A DNA stretch of 64,000 nt. Source: Acanthopleura granulata (Eukaryota; Mollusca; Polyplacophora; Chitonida; Chitonidae). The stretch lies in contig JABBOT010000002.1 of the NCBI GenBank assembly GCA_016165875.1, positions 32,890,997 to 32,954,996 on the forward strand, read 5' to 3'. Both the position numbers and the translations under genes were made by a program. Below, in pieces: positions 27,501 through 36,785 of the stretch; position 1 is the stretch's first letter; every line of letters begins with the position of its first letter. The notes beneath the pieces are model-generated. The model saw only the letters and a program-made list of their open reading frames with translations, was not told the DNA's origin and searched no databases.

Positions 27501-30500
27501 CAACTTGTCAGCCATTGTGAATGGATTTGGAATAATGTACCATATTGTGTCGCCCGACGAGTAATTTACTAAAAATGTATCCAATTGCGAAAATTGTTCC
27601 GTTTCAAAGAGCAAATTTTACACCTCTTGCACACTAATATCCGCACTTGCAAATGTCAAAGTGGTTAAAAAGGCACATAGCCTCTGCTCACAGGGCTTTT
27701 ACACAAGTGATTCATCTACAGCGTGATAAAGCAGGGCTGTACATTAAAATGAAAAATTAAGAAACCATAAACAGGTGTACCACAAAGGCTTAACGGGTCG
27801 CATTAATTTGCGTGTAGTTCTTGATGATCTGCATTGACGGAGTGTCAGGGCTGGCTTGTAATTGTAGAACTACTATTACGTGACTCTCACTTCAATCAAC
27901 AGGCACACCAGAGAGGCTTAACGGGCCATAATTACATGTGGATTTTGATACTGTGGATGGAGTCGCCAGGCAGGCTTGTATGCCGTAGAACTATTAACCC
28001 ACTCACTTCCATTCACATGAGACGTACCGCAGAGGCTTCGCGGGCCATAATTACCTGAGGCGTAGTTAATGGACTGAACCTCCAGGCTGACTTGTCTTGT
28101 AGAATTATGTGACTATCACTTCTTTCAACAGGTGTACCACCGCGACTTAACGGGCCGAAATTACCTGTGGCATAGTTAATCGGCCGCATCTCCAAGCTGG
28201 CTTGTATTGTAGAATTGTGATGTGACTCTCATTTTTATCAACAGGCGTACCACCGCGGCTTAACGGGCCGTAATTACGTGTGGATTTTGATGAACTGGGC
28301 GGCATCGCCAGGGTGGCCTGAATCCATCGACACCACATGGGGGACGCCACCCGAATCTCGCTGTACTACAGAACAGCTTCACGAAGCCGCTGACGGCTAT
28401 CTAGGACTCTCGCAGCAATTCCTGAGCACAAGTCCAAAGCCGACAATTGCCGGAATGGTATTTCTAAGGAGAATTCAATTATTTATGAGGATATGTATTT
28501 GGTTGGTGTAAATTTGTAGATTTCCCCCTTGACTGGGGTCATATTGGTCCTTGGTGACAATAAGTGGTCGACGACTCTTGTGTGGAAGATTGTACATTCG
28601 TTCTTTGAAGGCCAAGTCTCTTATTCCAATATGTTGCACGTATCCCTACGTCACAACTGGAATGTCGGTCAGTTACTTGCCCATGGTTGCTGGTTTATTC
28701 AGGGGATTCTTATTTCCTCCATCCATAAAAATTACTGCCCAAATTCTTGAGAACTGCGTTAAAAAACAATGAAATAAATATAAATAAATGCATTCAAATT
28801 AAACTTGCTTTGTCATTTATCCATAGATTATTCAGTTATTGCCTTGTGTGCCTGTCGTGTGGTAGCTAGGTGTTAATACTATAAGAACAGAGAGGCCTCC
28901 GTGGCTCAGTCGGTTAGCGCGCTATCGCAGCACAATGACCCGAAGCCTCCCACCAATGCTGTCGCTGTGAGTTCAAGACCAGCTCATGCTGGCTTACTCT
29001 CCGCCCATACGTGGGAAGGTCTGCCATCAACTTGCGGATGGTAGTGGGTTTCCGCGGGGCTCTGCCCAGTTTCCTCCCACCATAATGCTGGCCGCAGTGG
29101 TATAAGTGAAATATTCTTGAGTGCGGCGTAAAACACCAATCAAATAAATAAATCAAATAAATAAATAAATATAAAAACAGATATGTTTTGTACATACATG
29201 TACTGTACGGCACTTGCGGCCACTGTAGTAATGTCGAACTTATTGTTATTGCCCGAGGTGACTTGTTCAAGGTCAGACTAAATGTAATCATTAATACCAG
29301 GATCTGCCAACATCAGTCGCTAATTAATGGAAACCCTATGAATTGTTTATACTCGCCCTACTTTGGTCCTAGCAACTGATCGAACGAGTTTATCCTCAAC
29401 AGACGTTAACATATTATAATTCTGCTCTCACGTCAGATTCACAAGAGGAAGCACGTTCGAAACCTTACTTAAAGTAAATTCCATGGCAACCAGCTACGGA
29501 GTTTGACGATACACCTAACCCCCAGTTATCGTTAGTCAAAAGAACAAAGTACAAAATGTAACTTTTACTCAAGTGACGAATGAGCAGGTAACCCGTTTAA
29601 CTTCTCACACTGTTTACTCCCCTTTTATCAGACTCCCAAGGAAATCTCGGATCGCTCGGTGAGGATGTTCGCCTCCCTAGCTCCAGGGGGAGAGTTGCCA
29701 CATAATCACCCACATGCCTATGACGCCGCCTGGGCGATTGCGCTAGCGCTCAACTACTCCATAGAAAGACTCGCCCCACTTGGCAAACGTCTGGAGAACT
29801 TCACGTATACCGACTTCGCCATGGCCCAGATATTTCGAGAAGGGTTGGAGGAAATCCAGTTTGCTGGGGCATCGGTGAGAACTGGGTATATTTACAACTG
29901 TACGTACATTAAGTGAGTTTTGCATGATGAGGGTATGACATCATGAGGGTATCACATCACCGTGAGTATGAGTCCACTTAAACCTCACTGTACAAAGAAA
30001 TGTGTAAGAAATAGAGAAGAAAAAGAAATATTCAAATACAACCATGCGGTATAAAATTTCAAGGAAAGCAATTAGATATCGAAATCACAGTACATGCAGT
30101 CACTAGATTTCTAGTAAAACTCTCATTTCTTGCGGTCGCAAGTTCTGTATTACTTTTTGTATCATTCCAAGGGCCCTGTGGCATTTCGTCCAGACGGCAG
30201 TCGTGTCGGAATTACCTTCATCAATCAGTGGAGAGGTGAGAACAAAAGAATCCCGATGGTCAGATTTGAAGATCATTTTGATTATTCCATAGATTGGGCG
30301 AATGTTGTACACATTGTTGTGAATGTTAAACACATTTTTGTGAATGTTATTCACATCGTGCATGCACTTGAGCATTACATTTCTTGCAGCTTGGAATAGG
30401 GTATAAAATTATGTTTGTCGCTGGCAGCAAAACTTGAACTTTCGGTTTTCATACGTACAAGCTGTTCAAGCCTTGCAGAGATCTTTTTTGCCAACACCCT

Positions 30501-33500
30501 TAAGGAATATCTCATATATATGGTTATATATTACATTACCAGTAATTTAAATGCCAAAACGGCCACGTTCTGCAGTTTGTAATATGAAACTTGAGATAAT
30601 ATCTTTGTTAACTGTAGTTTCCACACATCTGCAGTCAAACGTAGCGTTTTAGCGCATGACAAAGGACTACTTCCGGGATCGGTAAATAGCACAAGAGTTT
30701 CGCGAAATAAATAATTCTAGAGCCATTACATTGTAACAAAAACGAGGCAATAAATCTGAATCACGATGACAAATGAGTGGCAAAATATTTCCATAAATAT
30801 TGGATTCTCTGATCGCGTGTTTTACAGATCGTCAGATGATTGAAGTGGGACTGTTTGATGAAATACAGTACGAGTTAAAATGGTACCCAGATAGCCGTAT
30901 CGAGTGGCCTGGTGAGTGTTTCTTGTAACACTAAGTATTATTTATTAAGTTTATAAAATCTAGTAAGTTGCTAAAATTGCCAGATCAATTAGGAAATGTT
31001 TTGGATAGGCTGCCAGATAATCTTGACAGTGAAACTTCAAGCTAAGGGTCCCAGAGGGGATGTACATTTCCGGTGTGTTATGACAGCCTTGCGGATGGAA
31101 TGACGCTATCTTGATTTGATAGTATTTGATTTCCCTTGTTCCCTGATGATACGAACTTGCCAGTTCATCGGACAGACCACTCCCTCGGCAAAACCTCCCA
31201 TGAGTCTGGGGGATACCTATAATGAAACCACCACCCACCCATTATACCTCGGTTAGTAATTAGACGGTCCATTTTGTCACAGTGTTTTGGAGACTTGATG
31301 ATGTCATGACTCATATGAGCTTATTTCATTTTCCTCCGCCAGGTGGTAAGATCCCTAAGGATAGCTTTATTCGACGTTACGAGCAACAGGAGCTTCCCAC
31401 CTGGTTACAATGGACATTCATCATTATCGCCTGCTCCGGAATCCTCCTCACCGTCTCACTCCTCGTCTTCAACATCCGCTTCCGCAATGAGAAGTTGGTC
31501 CATCTTGTTATTGGACTCATTATCTGTAACGAGCATTTTTATAGTAATGCCGATCTAGTGTAATGGTTTTTAACGAACGGAAATTCTGAGAGTCTAAAGG
31601 CGGATAAGTATATGGTGGCTGATTTAACATTAACGATAAACATATTTACGAGTAATACTTGTTTATGTGGAGGGCATTCTGTATGTGCCATATCTTATGG
31701 ATAGTTTCAAGCTAAACGTGTTGATTGTTCAGCACAAATTTCTGTGTAATTCTAGATCAGTGACTCCTCAAATAATGGTTAAGAAAATCACGGCATTTTT
31801 ATCGCCTAATTTTTCTTGGGCCATGGTACTAAGATACATGTAAGTGGCTGCTGTCTGAGCATTTACAGAACAGAAGCCTAATTGAGGTAAATGGACAAGA
31901 TGGCCACAATCTCACTGCCGTTACTACTCTGGTTTTACTTTCTATAATCGAGTCTTTTACATTAATAAACATTTATAGCCATTGAATCTGTGAGAAGAAG
32001 TTCTTTTTTCTCATAAGGTCTGTTACTCGCTTTATGTCTTCATAGGGTTATCAAGATGTCCAGTCCAAACCTCAACAACCTAATACTGGCCGGCGCTATG
32101 CTCATGTATGTGGTAGTGTTAATTGTCAGCCTGGACTCCAAGTACTCATCCATGGACGGCTTTACCTTCTTATGCAATGTAAGTATGACATATATTTCTG
32201 GTGGACAGATGTGGAAATGTTCGTGGAGAGTTTTCAGCGGAACGACATTTTAATTCATCGCGATCACAATTATGATCTTGCAGATTTAATTTAACCTTTG
32301 AGCTTGCAGATTTAGGTGTTCCCCGAAATTCAGGAATACTTCACATCCAATTCAAAAAGCTTCAAAAGTATAAATATTTAGCAAGGAAGACTAAACACTG
32401 ACAAGTAAATTAAACAAATCGGTTTAGTCTTAAGTGTTAATCGTTGAGGGTGCTGTAATTGATTCACGCACCTTGCTCCTCACTGTGTAGCAACTTCCAT
32501 ACTCCTCACTTTGTGGCCACGTCCATACTCCTGTTTGTGTGACCTCTCCTCAGCGTGCAGCCTCATCCGTACTTCTCACTATGCAGCCTTTTCCATATTG
32601 CTCACTGTGTAGCCACTTCTACACTCCTCACAGTACAGTCACTTCCATACTCCTCACTGTTCAGCCACTTACATATTCCTCATTGTGCATCCACTTCCAT
32701 ACTCTTCACTGTGCAAGCACTTCCATACTCTTCACTGTGCAAGCACTTCCATACTTCTATCTGTGTGGCCACTTCCATACTCCTCACCATGCAGCTACTT
32801 TCATACTTCTCACCAAGAGGCCACTTCCATATTCCTCACCATGCGGCTACTTTCACACTCCTTACTATGCACCCACTTCCATACTCCTCATTGCTCAGCC
32901 ACTTCCATGCTCCTACCAAGTGGCCCATTCCGTACTCTTCACTGTGTAGCTACTTCCATACTCCTCATTGCGCAACCACTTACATACTCCTCACCATGCG
33001 GAAACTACCATACTTCATACCATGTGGGGCCACTTCCATACTCTTTATCATGCGGCCACTTCCATGCTCTTCACCATGTAGCCACTTCCATGCTCCTCAC
33101 CATGTAGCCACTTCCATACTCCTCACCATGTGGCCACTTCCATACTCCTCACCATGCGGCCACTTCCAGGCTCCTTATTGTGCAGCCATTTCCATACTCC
33201 TTACCTTGCACCACTTCCATCCTCCTCACCATGTAGCCACTTACATACCCCTCACCATGTGGACACTTCCATACTCCTCACTGTGCACCCACTTCCATAC
33301 CCCAAACTGTGCAGCCATTTCCAAACTCCTCACATAGTTGGGTCTCGTAACTAAATTATCGGCGAATGCATCTTGTTATTCTTGTGTTTCAGCTGCGAAT
33401 TTGGCTTATCACTTTGGCCTTCACCGTTGCCTTCGGTTCCATGTTCTCCAAAACATGGCGCGTTCATCAGCTCTTCACAAATAAATCCCTGGAAAGGAAG

Positions 33501-35751
33501 GTAATTAAACACAACAATGTCTTGACGACAGAGTCTCTTTGCTTTAGTGTCTTTCCAGGCATTAGGAAAAAGAATGTTTTGACACCCTTCAGGATATGTT
33601 TAAACAAATGAATCAAATTTCGTAAAGAGTAATTCAGAAATCTTTGAGTATCCTTTTGTGCAGATCATAAAATTGATATCCTTACATTTACATCCGAATA
33701 ATAATAATAAACATTAATACATTTCCCCCTGGGGGATTACAGAAGAACACGCCATCGATTTTTCTGGTCAAATAACTTTAGGAATCATTCGGTAATTAAC
33801 GATATACAAATGTCTGGTTTCCTTTCCGGGATCAAGGAAAGAAAATAGACCAATTGCCTCTCAGAGAATTCCCGGCTAGTTTTTCGATAAGTCTTCAGAT
33901 GTTGTCAGTATACAGCACTCGGCCACTTGGTTAAGTCTGGTGTAAGACACAAGTGATTCGCCTTATCTTATTGATCTCCCCGCTTGGATCTTTTCCGGGC
34001 AGGTCATCAAAGACTCTCGCCTCTTCATTTTTGTCGGTCTGATGACCATCTGTGACCTCGTCGTCCTTGGGATCTGGATTGCCGTCGATACTTTAAAGGG
34101 AGAGAAAGTCATTTTACCGGAAACCGTAAGATAGTCGCTCTCATATGGCGTCTAATTTAAGAGCTGTAATGAGATTCTAGCCAGGAAGCTACAGTTACCT
34201 TTTTTCCAAGCTGCTTGTATTTTCGTTATCATACCCGTAAGTGGGTTTTATCGTCTGTTGGCTTTGAGCCATCCAATAAGCCATAAACAATAAATAATCT
34301 CTTAGTCATTCACAATAGAATGTAGGCTAATTTGATACTTGTTTTTCTTGTTATTTTCGTCTTGTAATTGTCCTTCCAGAGAGACCCCACGGATGATGAC
34401 GTCATCGTTGTGCCTGTGTACAGACGATGTCACAGTGTATATGCATTATGGTTCCAAATCGCTATTTACTCCTATAAAGGTTTATTACTGCTGCTGGGAT
34501 CTTTTCTGGCTTGGGAGACGAGACAAGTCACTGTACCAGGATTAAATGATTCTAAGACCATCGGCATGTCCGTGTACAACGTCACCGTTTTATGTGCATT
34601 CGCTGTGCCAATCGGCCACGTGCTCACGGATGTGCAGTACATTATCAGATACGCCCTTCTCTCCGCACTGATAGTATTTTGCACCACCTCGTCGCTTGCA
34701 CTCGTCTTCTATCCGAAGGTGAGGTTTCAGTCCATATCAGTACTTCTGGTGTCCTAGTATCTACGTCTGATGAGCGTATTTTGAGAATATTTTAAGTGTC
34801 GAATAACGGTGTTACGGCATTATGATGACGTCCCTGTTTCCGCTGCCGTCACGGGGCGAATAAGTGCTGGTATATACTCTAATGATCATTATTCACAAAA
34901 GAGGGCTTTAATTACCTGAATTACATCACACATCGAATTAAAACAAATATTTCAGGAAATAAAATCCATCGATTGCGTGAAGTGAAAAAACGACGACGCC
35001 GCGGCAAAAGTCGGGGGGTGGGAGTAACCAATGCGTCGTATGGTCTATACTGGAAACTCAGTTATTATTTGATTCTTCTACTTACACGCTTTATAACAAT
35101 TTTTGTTCAGATTATGATGAAAAAGAACAAAGTGGAGATTGGTCGTTTTGCTGGCGGAGGGACAACCATAGGAGAACCATCAGTGACGGGATATACCAAC
35201 CCAACACGGGTCATTCCAATCCAGCCCTCTCAAGGTGAGTCCTTGGGAAACGATTAGCCTACATTGTGTTCAGATTTTAAACCCAGTCTCAGCCTATGTT
35301 ACATATGCAGTGCCATCTATACGAAGCCGTAAACCAGTCTCGAAGCTGTCATCCTTTACATTCGATACATTGAGTGGTATGTATTTACATGACACAAATT
35401 TGCCATCATTCCTGGTGCGCTTGTCCAGTTTAGTTCGATTATGGCCTTATTGAAAAAATGAAGTCGCGAGTTCGACTACAGTCCTAGCTGGTTTGTTTTT
35501 GGCTTTCGGTGAAGAGTTTTGTCGGGTAGCTCTCCGCTGTCAGCATGTCTATCAACATGAATATTTGGCGTAAGCCGTAACCCTACCGAGTATGGCCTAA
35601 CATTGATCTAATGATTGAATGAAAAGAAACCTCTGGTAAACCTGTGTTACAATATTCAACTTACTTAGTCATAACTTGAAATCGTACACTATTTTCAGTT
35701 TATCAATGTCAGTTGTATTGTTGATTTTTGTTTTCTCCAGTCGAGACGTAA
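12316..35751 (+). CDS. GABBR2: GABA-B receptor subunit, GABBR2-like (class C GPCR)
   Basis: Sixteen exons join in frame to give 773 aa. In order: signal peptide (1-25), a bilobed periplasmic-binding-like ectodomain (about 30-445), seven TM helices (about 468-725) and a short tail. Closest resemblance is to GABBR2: IKMSSP and a downstream NN at TM2, GSMFSKTWRVH after TM3, VIKD before TM4, AWETR then LNDSKTIGMSVYNV around TM5-6, and VFYPK after TM7. The class C disulfide pair is visible (LCN before TM3, RRCH before TM5). GABBR2 normally couples the heterodimer to Gi/o while GABBR1 binds GABA; here the Glu that contacts GABA in GABBR1 (before AYD) is replaced in HNHPHAYD, as expected of a non-binding subunit. 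Oddity: the tail after TM7 is about 45 aa and shows no leucine-zipper coiled coil, which mammalian GABBR1 and GABBR2 use to pair. Family certain; subunit type likely. Confidence 0.9.
14660..15020. repeat. degenerate ~70-bp tandem array
   Basis: About five diverged units, each with GCATAAC-type and CAGATATCCACCAAAGCA-like segments and a TTTGCAGGTGTAGC-like segment. It is old, judging by the divergence. Confidence 0.75.
15225..15650. repeat. degenerate ~55-bp tandem array
   Basis: Units are built on GTGTGGATCAGAACCCTAGG followed by ATAGGAA and a TTACCAGAGGGTTGTAATTG-like part. About seven diverged copies. Confidence 0.75.
19077..19272 (+). mobile_element. SINE, 5'-truncated copy
   Basis: Matches the body and 3' end of the full copy at 28,891: TACGTGGGAAGGTCTGCCAG, TTTCCTC-ACCATAATGCTGG, GAAATATTCTT, CGGCGTAAAACA, and an AAATAAATAAAT tail. 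The tRNA-like head is degraded. Confidence 0.85.
19947..20036. repeat. 30-bp tandem repeat, three copies
   Basis: Units CAGCTGAAATAGCTCTAACA plus TAAACTGGTC, nearly identical, ending about 85 bases before the exon 2 acceptor. Confidence 0.95.
20123..20260 (+). CDS. GABBR2: GABA-B exon 2
   Basis: 46 codons, phase 0 to 0. GNPGLAMKGLFDYI, then MLIGPAKSEPTNAIAQVA and MWNLMT, the lobe 1 helix-strand that forms one wall of the ligand cleft in the family. Acceptor TTATTTCAG; donor GTGAGC. Confidence 0.92.
21010..21205 (+). mobile_element. SINE, diverged copy
   Basis: Diverged head (TCTCCGGGGGCGAGGAAGTT), AAGGTCCGCCA, ATAATGCCGGCCGCC, GAAATATTCTTGAGTGCAGC, GTAAAACG and an AATAAATAAATAA tail. Confidence 0.8.
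21213..21256 (-). mobile_element. inverted SINE 3' fragment
   Basis: ATTTATTTGTTTTGTGTTTT then ACGCCGTACTCAAGAA is the reverse complement of the SINE tail. It abuts the previous copy tail to tail. Confidence 0.7.
21915..21966 (-). mobile_element. inverted SINE 3' fragment
   Basis: TTTATTTATTTGATTAGTGC then TTTATGCCGTAGTCAAGAATATTTC matches the reverse complement of the SINE 3' end. Confidence 0.7.
22375..22505 (+). mobile_element. SINE 3' half
   Basis: GGTCATGGGTTTCCC, CGGTTTCCTACCAC, ATAATGCTGGCCGCCGTCG, GTGAAAATATTCTTAA, and a CAAATAAATAAA end match the full copy. Confidence 0.8.
24188..24209. repeat. (AT)n microsatellite
   Basis: Eleven AT units. Confidence 0.9.
24814..24984 (+). CDS. 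GABBR2: GABA-B exon 3
   Basis: 57 codons, phase 0 to 0. LIYSARSSDINNRAVYNSTY, PIDKSLNPVRLAIMKGF, SWTKVATITLNTEAFSS. It matches the segment that runs from the cleft Ser region of GABBR1 to the W-K-K/R-V-x-T-I strand. Confidence 0.92.
25359..25472 (+). CDS. GABBR2: GABA-B exon 4
   Basis: 38 codons, phase 0 to 0. MSDFHQVMKNNNITVVTSSV and NEYIAQHIETLK, lobe 2 helix and strand. Acceptor CCTTGCAG; donor GTGAGT. Confidence 0.9.
25753..26145. mobile_element. nested palindromic MITE-like element
   Basis: Outer inverted arms of about 39 bases (25754-25792 and 26105-26143) both read G-TGCTTTCGTCCTTTCT then GTGATTAT and CCAGAAA from the ends inward. Inside lies a second palindrome, about 25796-25855 against 25890-25949 (AAAAGAGCGAAA...GTGCGAG and CTCGCAC...TTTCGCTCTTTT), with a ~35-base loop. 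There is no coding capacity. This is consistent with a non-autonomous DNA transposon or fold-back element within GABA-B intron 4. Confidence 0.7.
27000..27065 (+). CDS. GABBR2: GABA-B exon 5
   Basis: 22 codons, phase 0 to 0. QFDARIIVANINDLYVRQVF then CE. The D-x-R-I-I and V-F-C segments are diagnostic of GABA-B lobe 2. Acceptor TTTCTTGCAG; donor GTGAGT. Confidence 0.93.
27771..28244 (+). repeat. tandem decayed copies of the 5' edge of GABA-B exon 6
   Basis: Four imperfect copies of the intron end plus start of exon 6 lie directly upstream of the true exon. Their exon-like starts are at about 27,775, 27,903, 28,022 and 28,132 (spacings 128, 119, 110, then 113 to the real start at 28,245). Each keeps a CAG or GAG acceptor-like dinucleotide followed by the bases for YHRGLTGRNY. 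Copy 2 stays open and reads GLTGHNYMWILILWMESPG; copies 1, 3 and 4 have stops (for example GRNYLWHS then stop). Confidence 0.92.
28245..28457 (+). CDS. GABBR2: GABA-B exon 6
   Basis: 71 codons, phase 0 to 0. YHRGLTGRNYVWILMNW, PGWPESIDTTWG, SRCTTEQLHEAADGYLGL, ending TIAGM. It aligns with the W-x-x-x-x-W and SRC...L-A-A-x-E-G-Y-I-G region of GABBR2. The choice of acceptor at 28,244 over the four upstream copies rests on the full-length frame. Confidence 0.92.
28700..28790 (+). mobile_element. SINE-like 3' fragment (second family)
   Basis: CCTCCATCCATAAAAATTAC, then AAATTCTTGAGAACTGCGTT and an AATAAATAAAT tail. It resembles the element at about 39,460 more than the 28,891 copy. Confidence 0.55.
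28891..29170 (+). mobile_element. full-length tRNA-derived SINE
   Basis: The head GGCCTCCGTGGCTCAGTCGG TTAGCGCGC contains a pol III A box, and GAGTTCAAGACC about 60 bases on is a B box. The body ends in AATATTCTTGAGTGCGGCGT, AAAACACCAATC and (AAAT)n. A near-perfect 10-base target duplication flanks it: ATAAGAACAG (28,881-28,890) and ATAAAAACAG (29,171-29,180). It sits in GABA-B intron 6. It is a retroposon, not a working tRNA gene. Confidence 0.92.
29632..29874 (+). CDS. GABBR2: GABA-B exon 7
   Basis: 81 codons, phase 0 to 0. TPKEISDRSVRMF, HNHPHAYDAAWAIALALNYS, LENFTYTDFAMAQIF, EEIQFAGAS. The AYDAxWxxAxALN helix and the F-x-G-x-S/T-G border are strong GABA-B signatures. Confidence 0.94.
30172..30235 (+). 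CDS. GABBR2: GABA-B exon 8
   Basis: 21 codons plus one base: GPVAFRPDGSRVGITFINQW then R. Matches the G-x-V-x-F-x-x-G-x-R strand pair. Phase 0 in, phase 1 out. Confidence 0.93.
30828..30911 (+). CDS. GABBR2: GABA-B exon 9
   Basis: Phase 1 to 1. RQMIEVGLFDEIQYELKW then YPDSRIEWP, the last ectodomain strands. Acceptor TTTTACAG; donor GTGAGT. Confidence 0.88.
31343..31493 (+). CDS. GABBR2: GABA-B exon 10 (TM1)
   Basis: Phase 1 to 2. GGKIPKDSFIRRYEQQELPT, then TM1 WTFIIIACSGILLTVSLLVF and NIRFRNE. The donor is the weak GAA|GTTGGT, chosen because it alone joins in frame to exon 11 (Lys split across the junction) and restores the ...NEKVIKMSSP sequence. Confidence 0.85.
32046..32178 (+). CDS. GABBR2: GABA-B exon 11 (TM2)
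   Basis: Phase 2 to 0. VIKMSSPNLNNLILAGAMLM, YVVVLIVSLDSKYSS, FTFLCN with the conserved extracellular Cys before TM3. Donor GTAAGT. Confidence 0.94.
32470..33345. repeat. 24-25 bp pyrimidine-rich minisatellite, ~35 copies
   Basis: Units of the type CACTTCCATACTCCTCACCA TGTGGC fill most of GABA-B intron 11. The plus strand is almost free of stops in all three frames, so it yields spurious open frames up to 260 codons of low-complexity Ser/Pro/Leu/His/Tyr. Many units end in GCAG or GTAG after a pyrimidine run. Confidence 0.95.
33393..33500 (+). CDS. GABBR2: GABA-B exon 12 (TM3)
   Basis: 36 codons, phase 0 to 0. LRIWLITLAFTVAFGSMFSK then TWRVHQLFTNKSLERK. The K-T-W-R-V-H motif is the GABBR2-type intracellular loop 2. 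Confidence 0.95.
34003..34125 (+). CDS. GABBR2: GABA-B exon 13 (TM4)
   Basis: 41 codons, phase 0 to 0. VIKDSRLFIFVGLMTICDLV then VLGIWIAVDTL. Ends KVILPET before GTAAGA. Confidence 0.94.
34380..34718 (+). CDS. GABBR2: GABA-B exon 14 (TM5-TM7)
   Basis: 113 codons, phase 0 to 0. RRCHSVYALWFQIAIYSYKG, GSFLAWETRQVTVPGLNDSK, TIGMSVYNVTVLCAFAVP, then TM7 IVFCTTSSLALVFYPK. This is the most diagnostic exon of the gene. Confidence 0.96.
35111..35234 (+). CDS. GABBR2: GABA-B exon 15 (cytoplasmic tail)
   Basis: Phase 0 to 1. IMMKKNKVEIGRFAGGGTTI then GEPSVTGYTNPTRVIPIQPS. No heptad repeat is visible. The donor is CAAG|GTGAGT; without splicing, the frame would run seven codons further to TAG at 35,255. 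Confidence 0.8.
35741..35751 (+). CDS. GABBR2: GABA-B exon 16, end of coding sequence (tentative)
   Basis: A strong acceptor (TTTTTGTTTTCTCCAG) at 35,740 is phase-compatible with exon 15 and gives Val-Glu-Thr-stop. An alternative acceptor at about 35,790 would instead open a ~48-codon tail (containing EDAILTNMEDVVVFKQAVQN) ending TAA at 35,937-35,939. Only transcripts can choose between them. Confidence 0.5.
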
Positions 35752-36540
35752 CATGGATACCTCTATTCTTGTGACACTGTAAAACCTCTGTGGGATCAGC
35801 GCAGTGGTGCAAAACGCCGATCGAAGTCCAGGAGGATGCTATTCTGACCAACATGGAAGATGTGGTTGTCTTCAAGCAGGCCGTTCAGAACAGCCGACTA
35901 TATGCGGCCATAAAACTTCAAGGAAGCGCTACATTATAATTGCCCATTGACACGTGTATCAGTTACATGATAACTGTCCAAAATCGCGTGTATCCGGTAT
36001 ATGATAACTTTTAACACTCACTTGTAAAGGCTACATAATAACTGTCCAAAACCACATGTATCCGCTATATTATAACTTTCCACATCCATGTGAAAAGGTT
36101 ACACGATAACTTTGAATGAAGCCTACAAAGTTTCAAAACCATTCCGAATCAGTTTTAAAAAGCCCTTTTTTTCAGCTTTGCGTTTCAAGCAAACTTCTAT
36201 TTGGTGAGAAGACAGGCGTACATTGACAACAGCCCTGTGATGCCTTGTACCCTTTTGAAGAACATTCGTCCAGAACATCTATCGGAGAGGGATGTTTTTG
36301 GACAAGGTGGTGAACAGAGAATTAAGATATTGCCATAAGCACGTTGTAAAGGAAGCAAGTCATCGTCCAACGGTAGCTTCATCTGTGGTGATGTTCACAC
36401 TCTTTTATTCCATATTAAATAGAACAATATTTTGTAACATGTAAACTATTTTACATGTGTAAAATAAACAAAACTACATATTTAACCTGGTGTTTAGATA
36501 ACCCTCATTGTAACACCATACTTTATTTATATTTTTGCTG

Positions 36541-36785
36541 AGGGGCCTCCGTGGCTCAGTCGGTTAGGGCACCAGCGCAGCTCAATTACCCAGAAGCCTC
36601 CCACCTATGCGGTCGCTGTGAATTTAAGTTCAGCTCATGTTGGCTTCTTCTCCGGCCGTACGTGGGAAGGTCTGCCAGCAACATGTGGATGATCATGGGT
36701 TACCCCCGCACTCTGTCCGGTTTCCTCCCACCATAATGCTGGCTTATAAGTGATTAGTCTTATAAGTGAAATAGTCTTGAGTATG
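36541..36785 (+). mobile_element. tRNA-derived SINE
   Basis: Same family as 28,891: GGCCTCCGTGGCTCAGTCGG head, TACGTGGGAAGGTCTGCCAG, TTTCCTCCCACCATAATGCT, and GAAATAGTCTTGAGTA. The A/T-rich tail is lost. Confidence 0.9.

Noticed and set aside
28891..28985. tRNA gene
   Set aside because: The A and B boxes belong to a SINE head with a SINE body, an A/T tail and target duplications; the cloverleaf is not intact.
32539..33354. Plus-strand open frames up to 260 codons rich in Ser, Pro, Leu, His
   Set aside because: They are the 24-25 bp minisatellite read in different frames; all frames are open because the unit lacks stops. They lie inside a GABA-B intron.
35790..35939. Alternative GABA-B C-terminal exon with EDAILTNMEDVVVFKQAVQN
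   Set aside because: It is open and phase-compatible via a CAG near 35,790, but that acceptor has no pyrimidine tract and a stronger one lies at 35,740. Kept as an alternative only.
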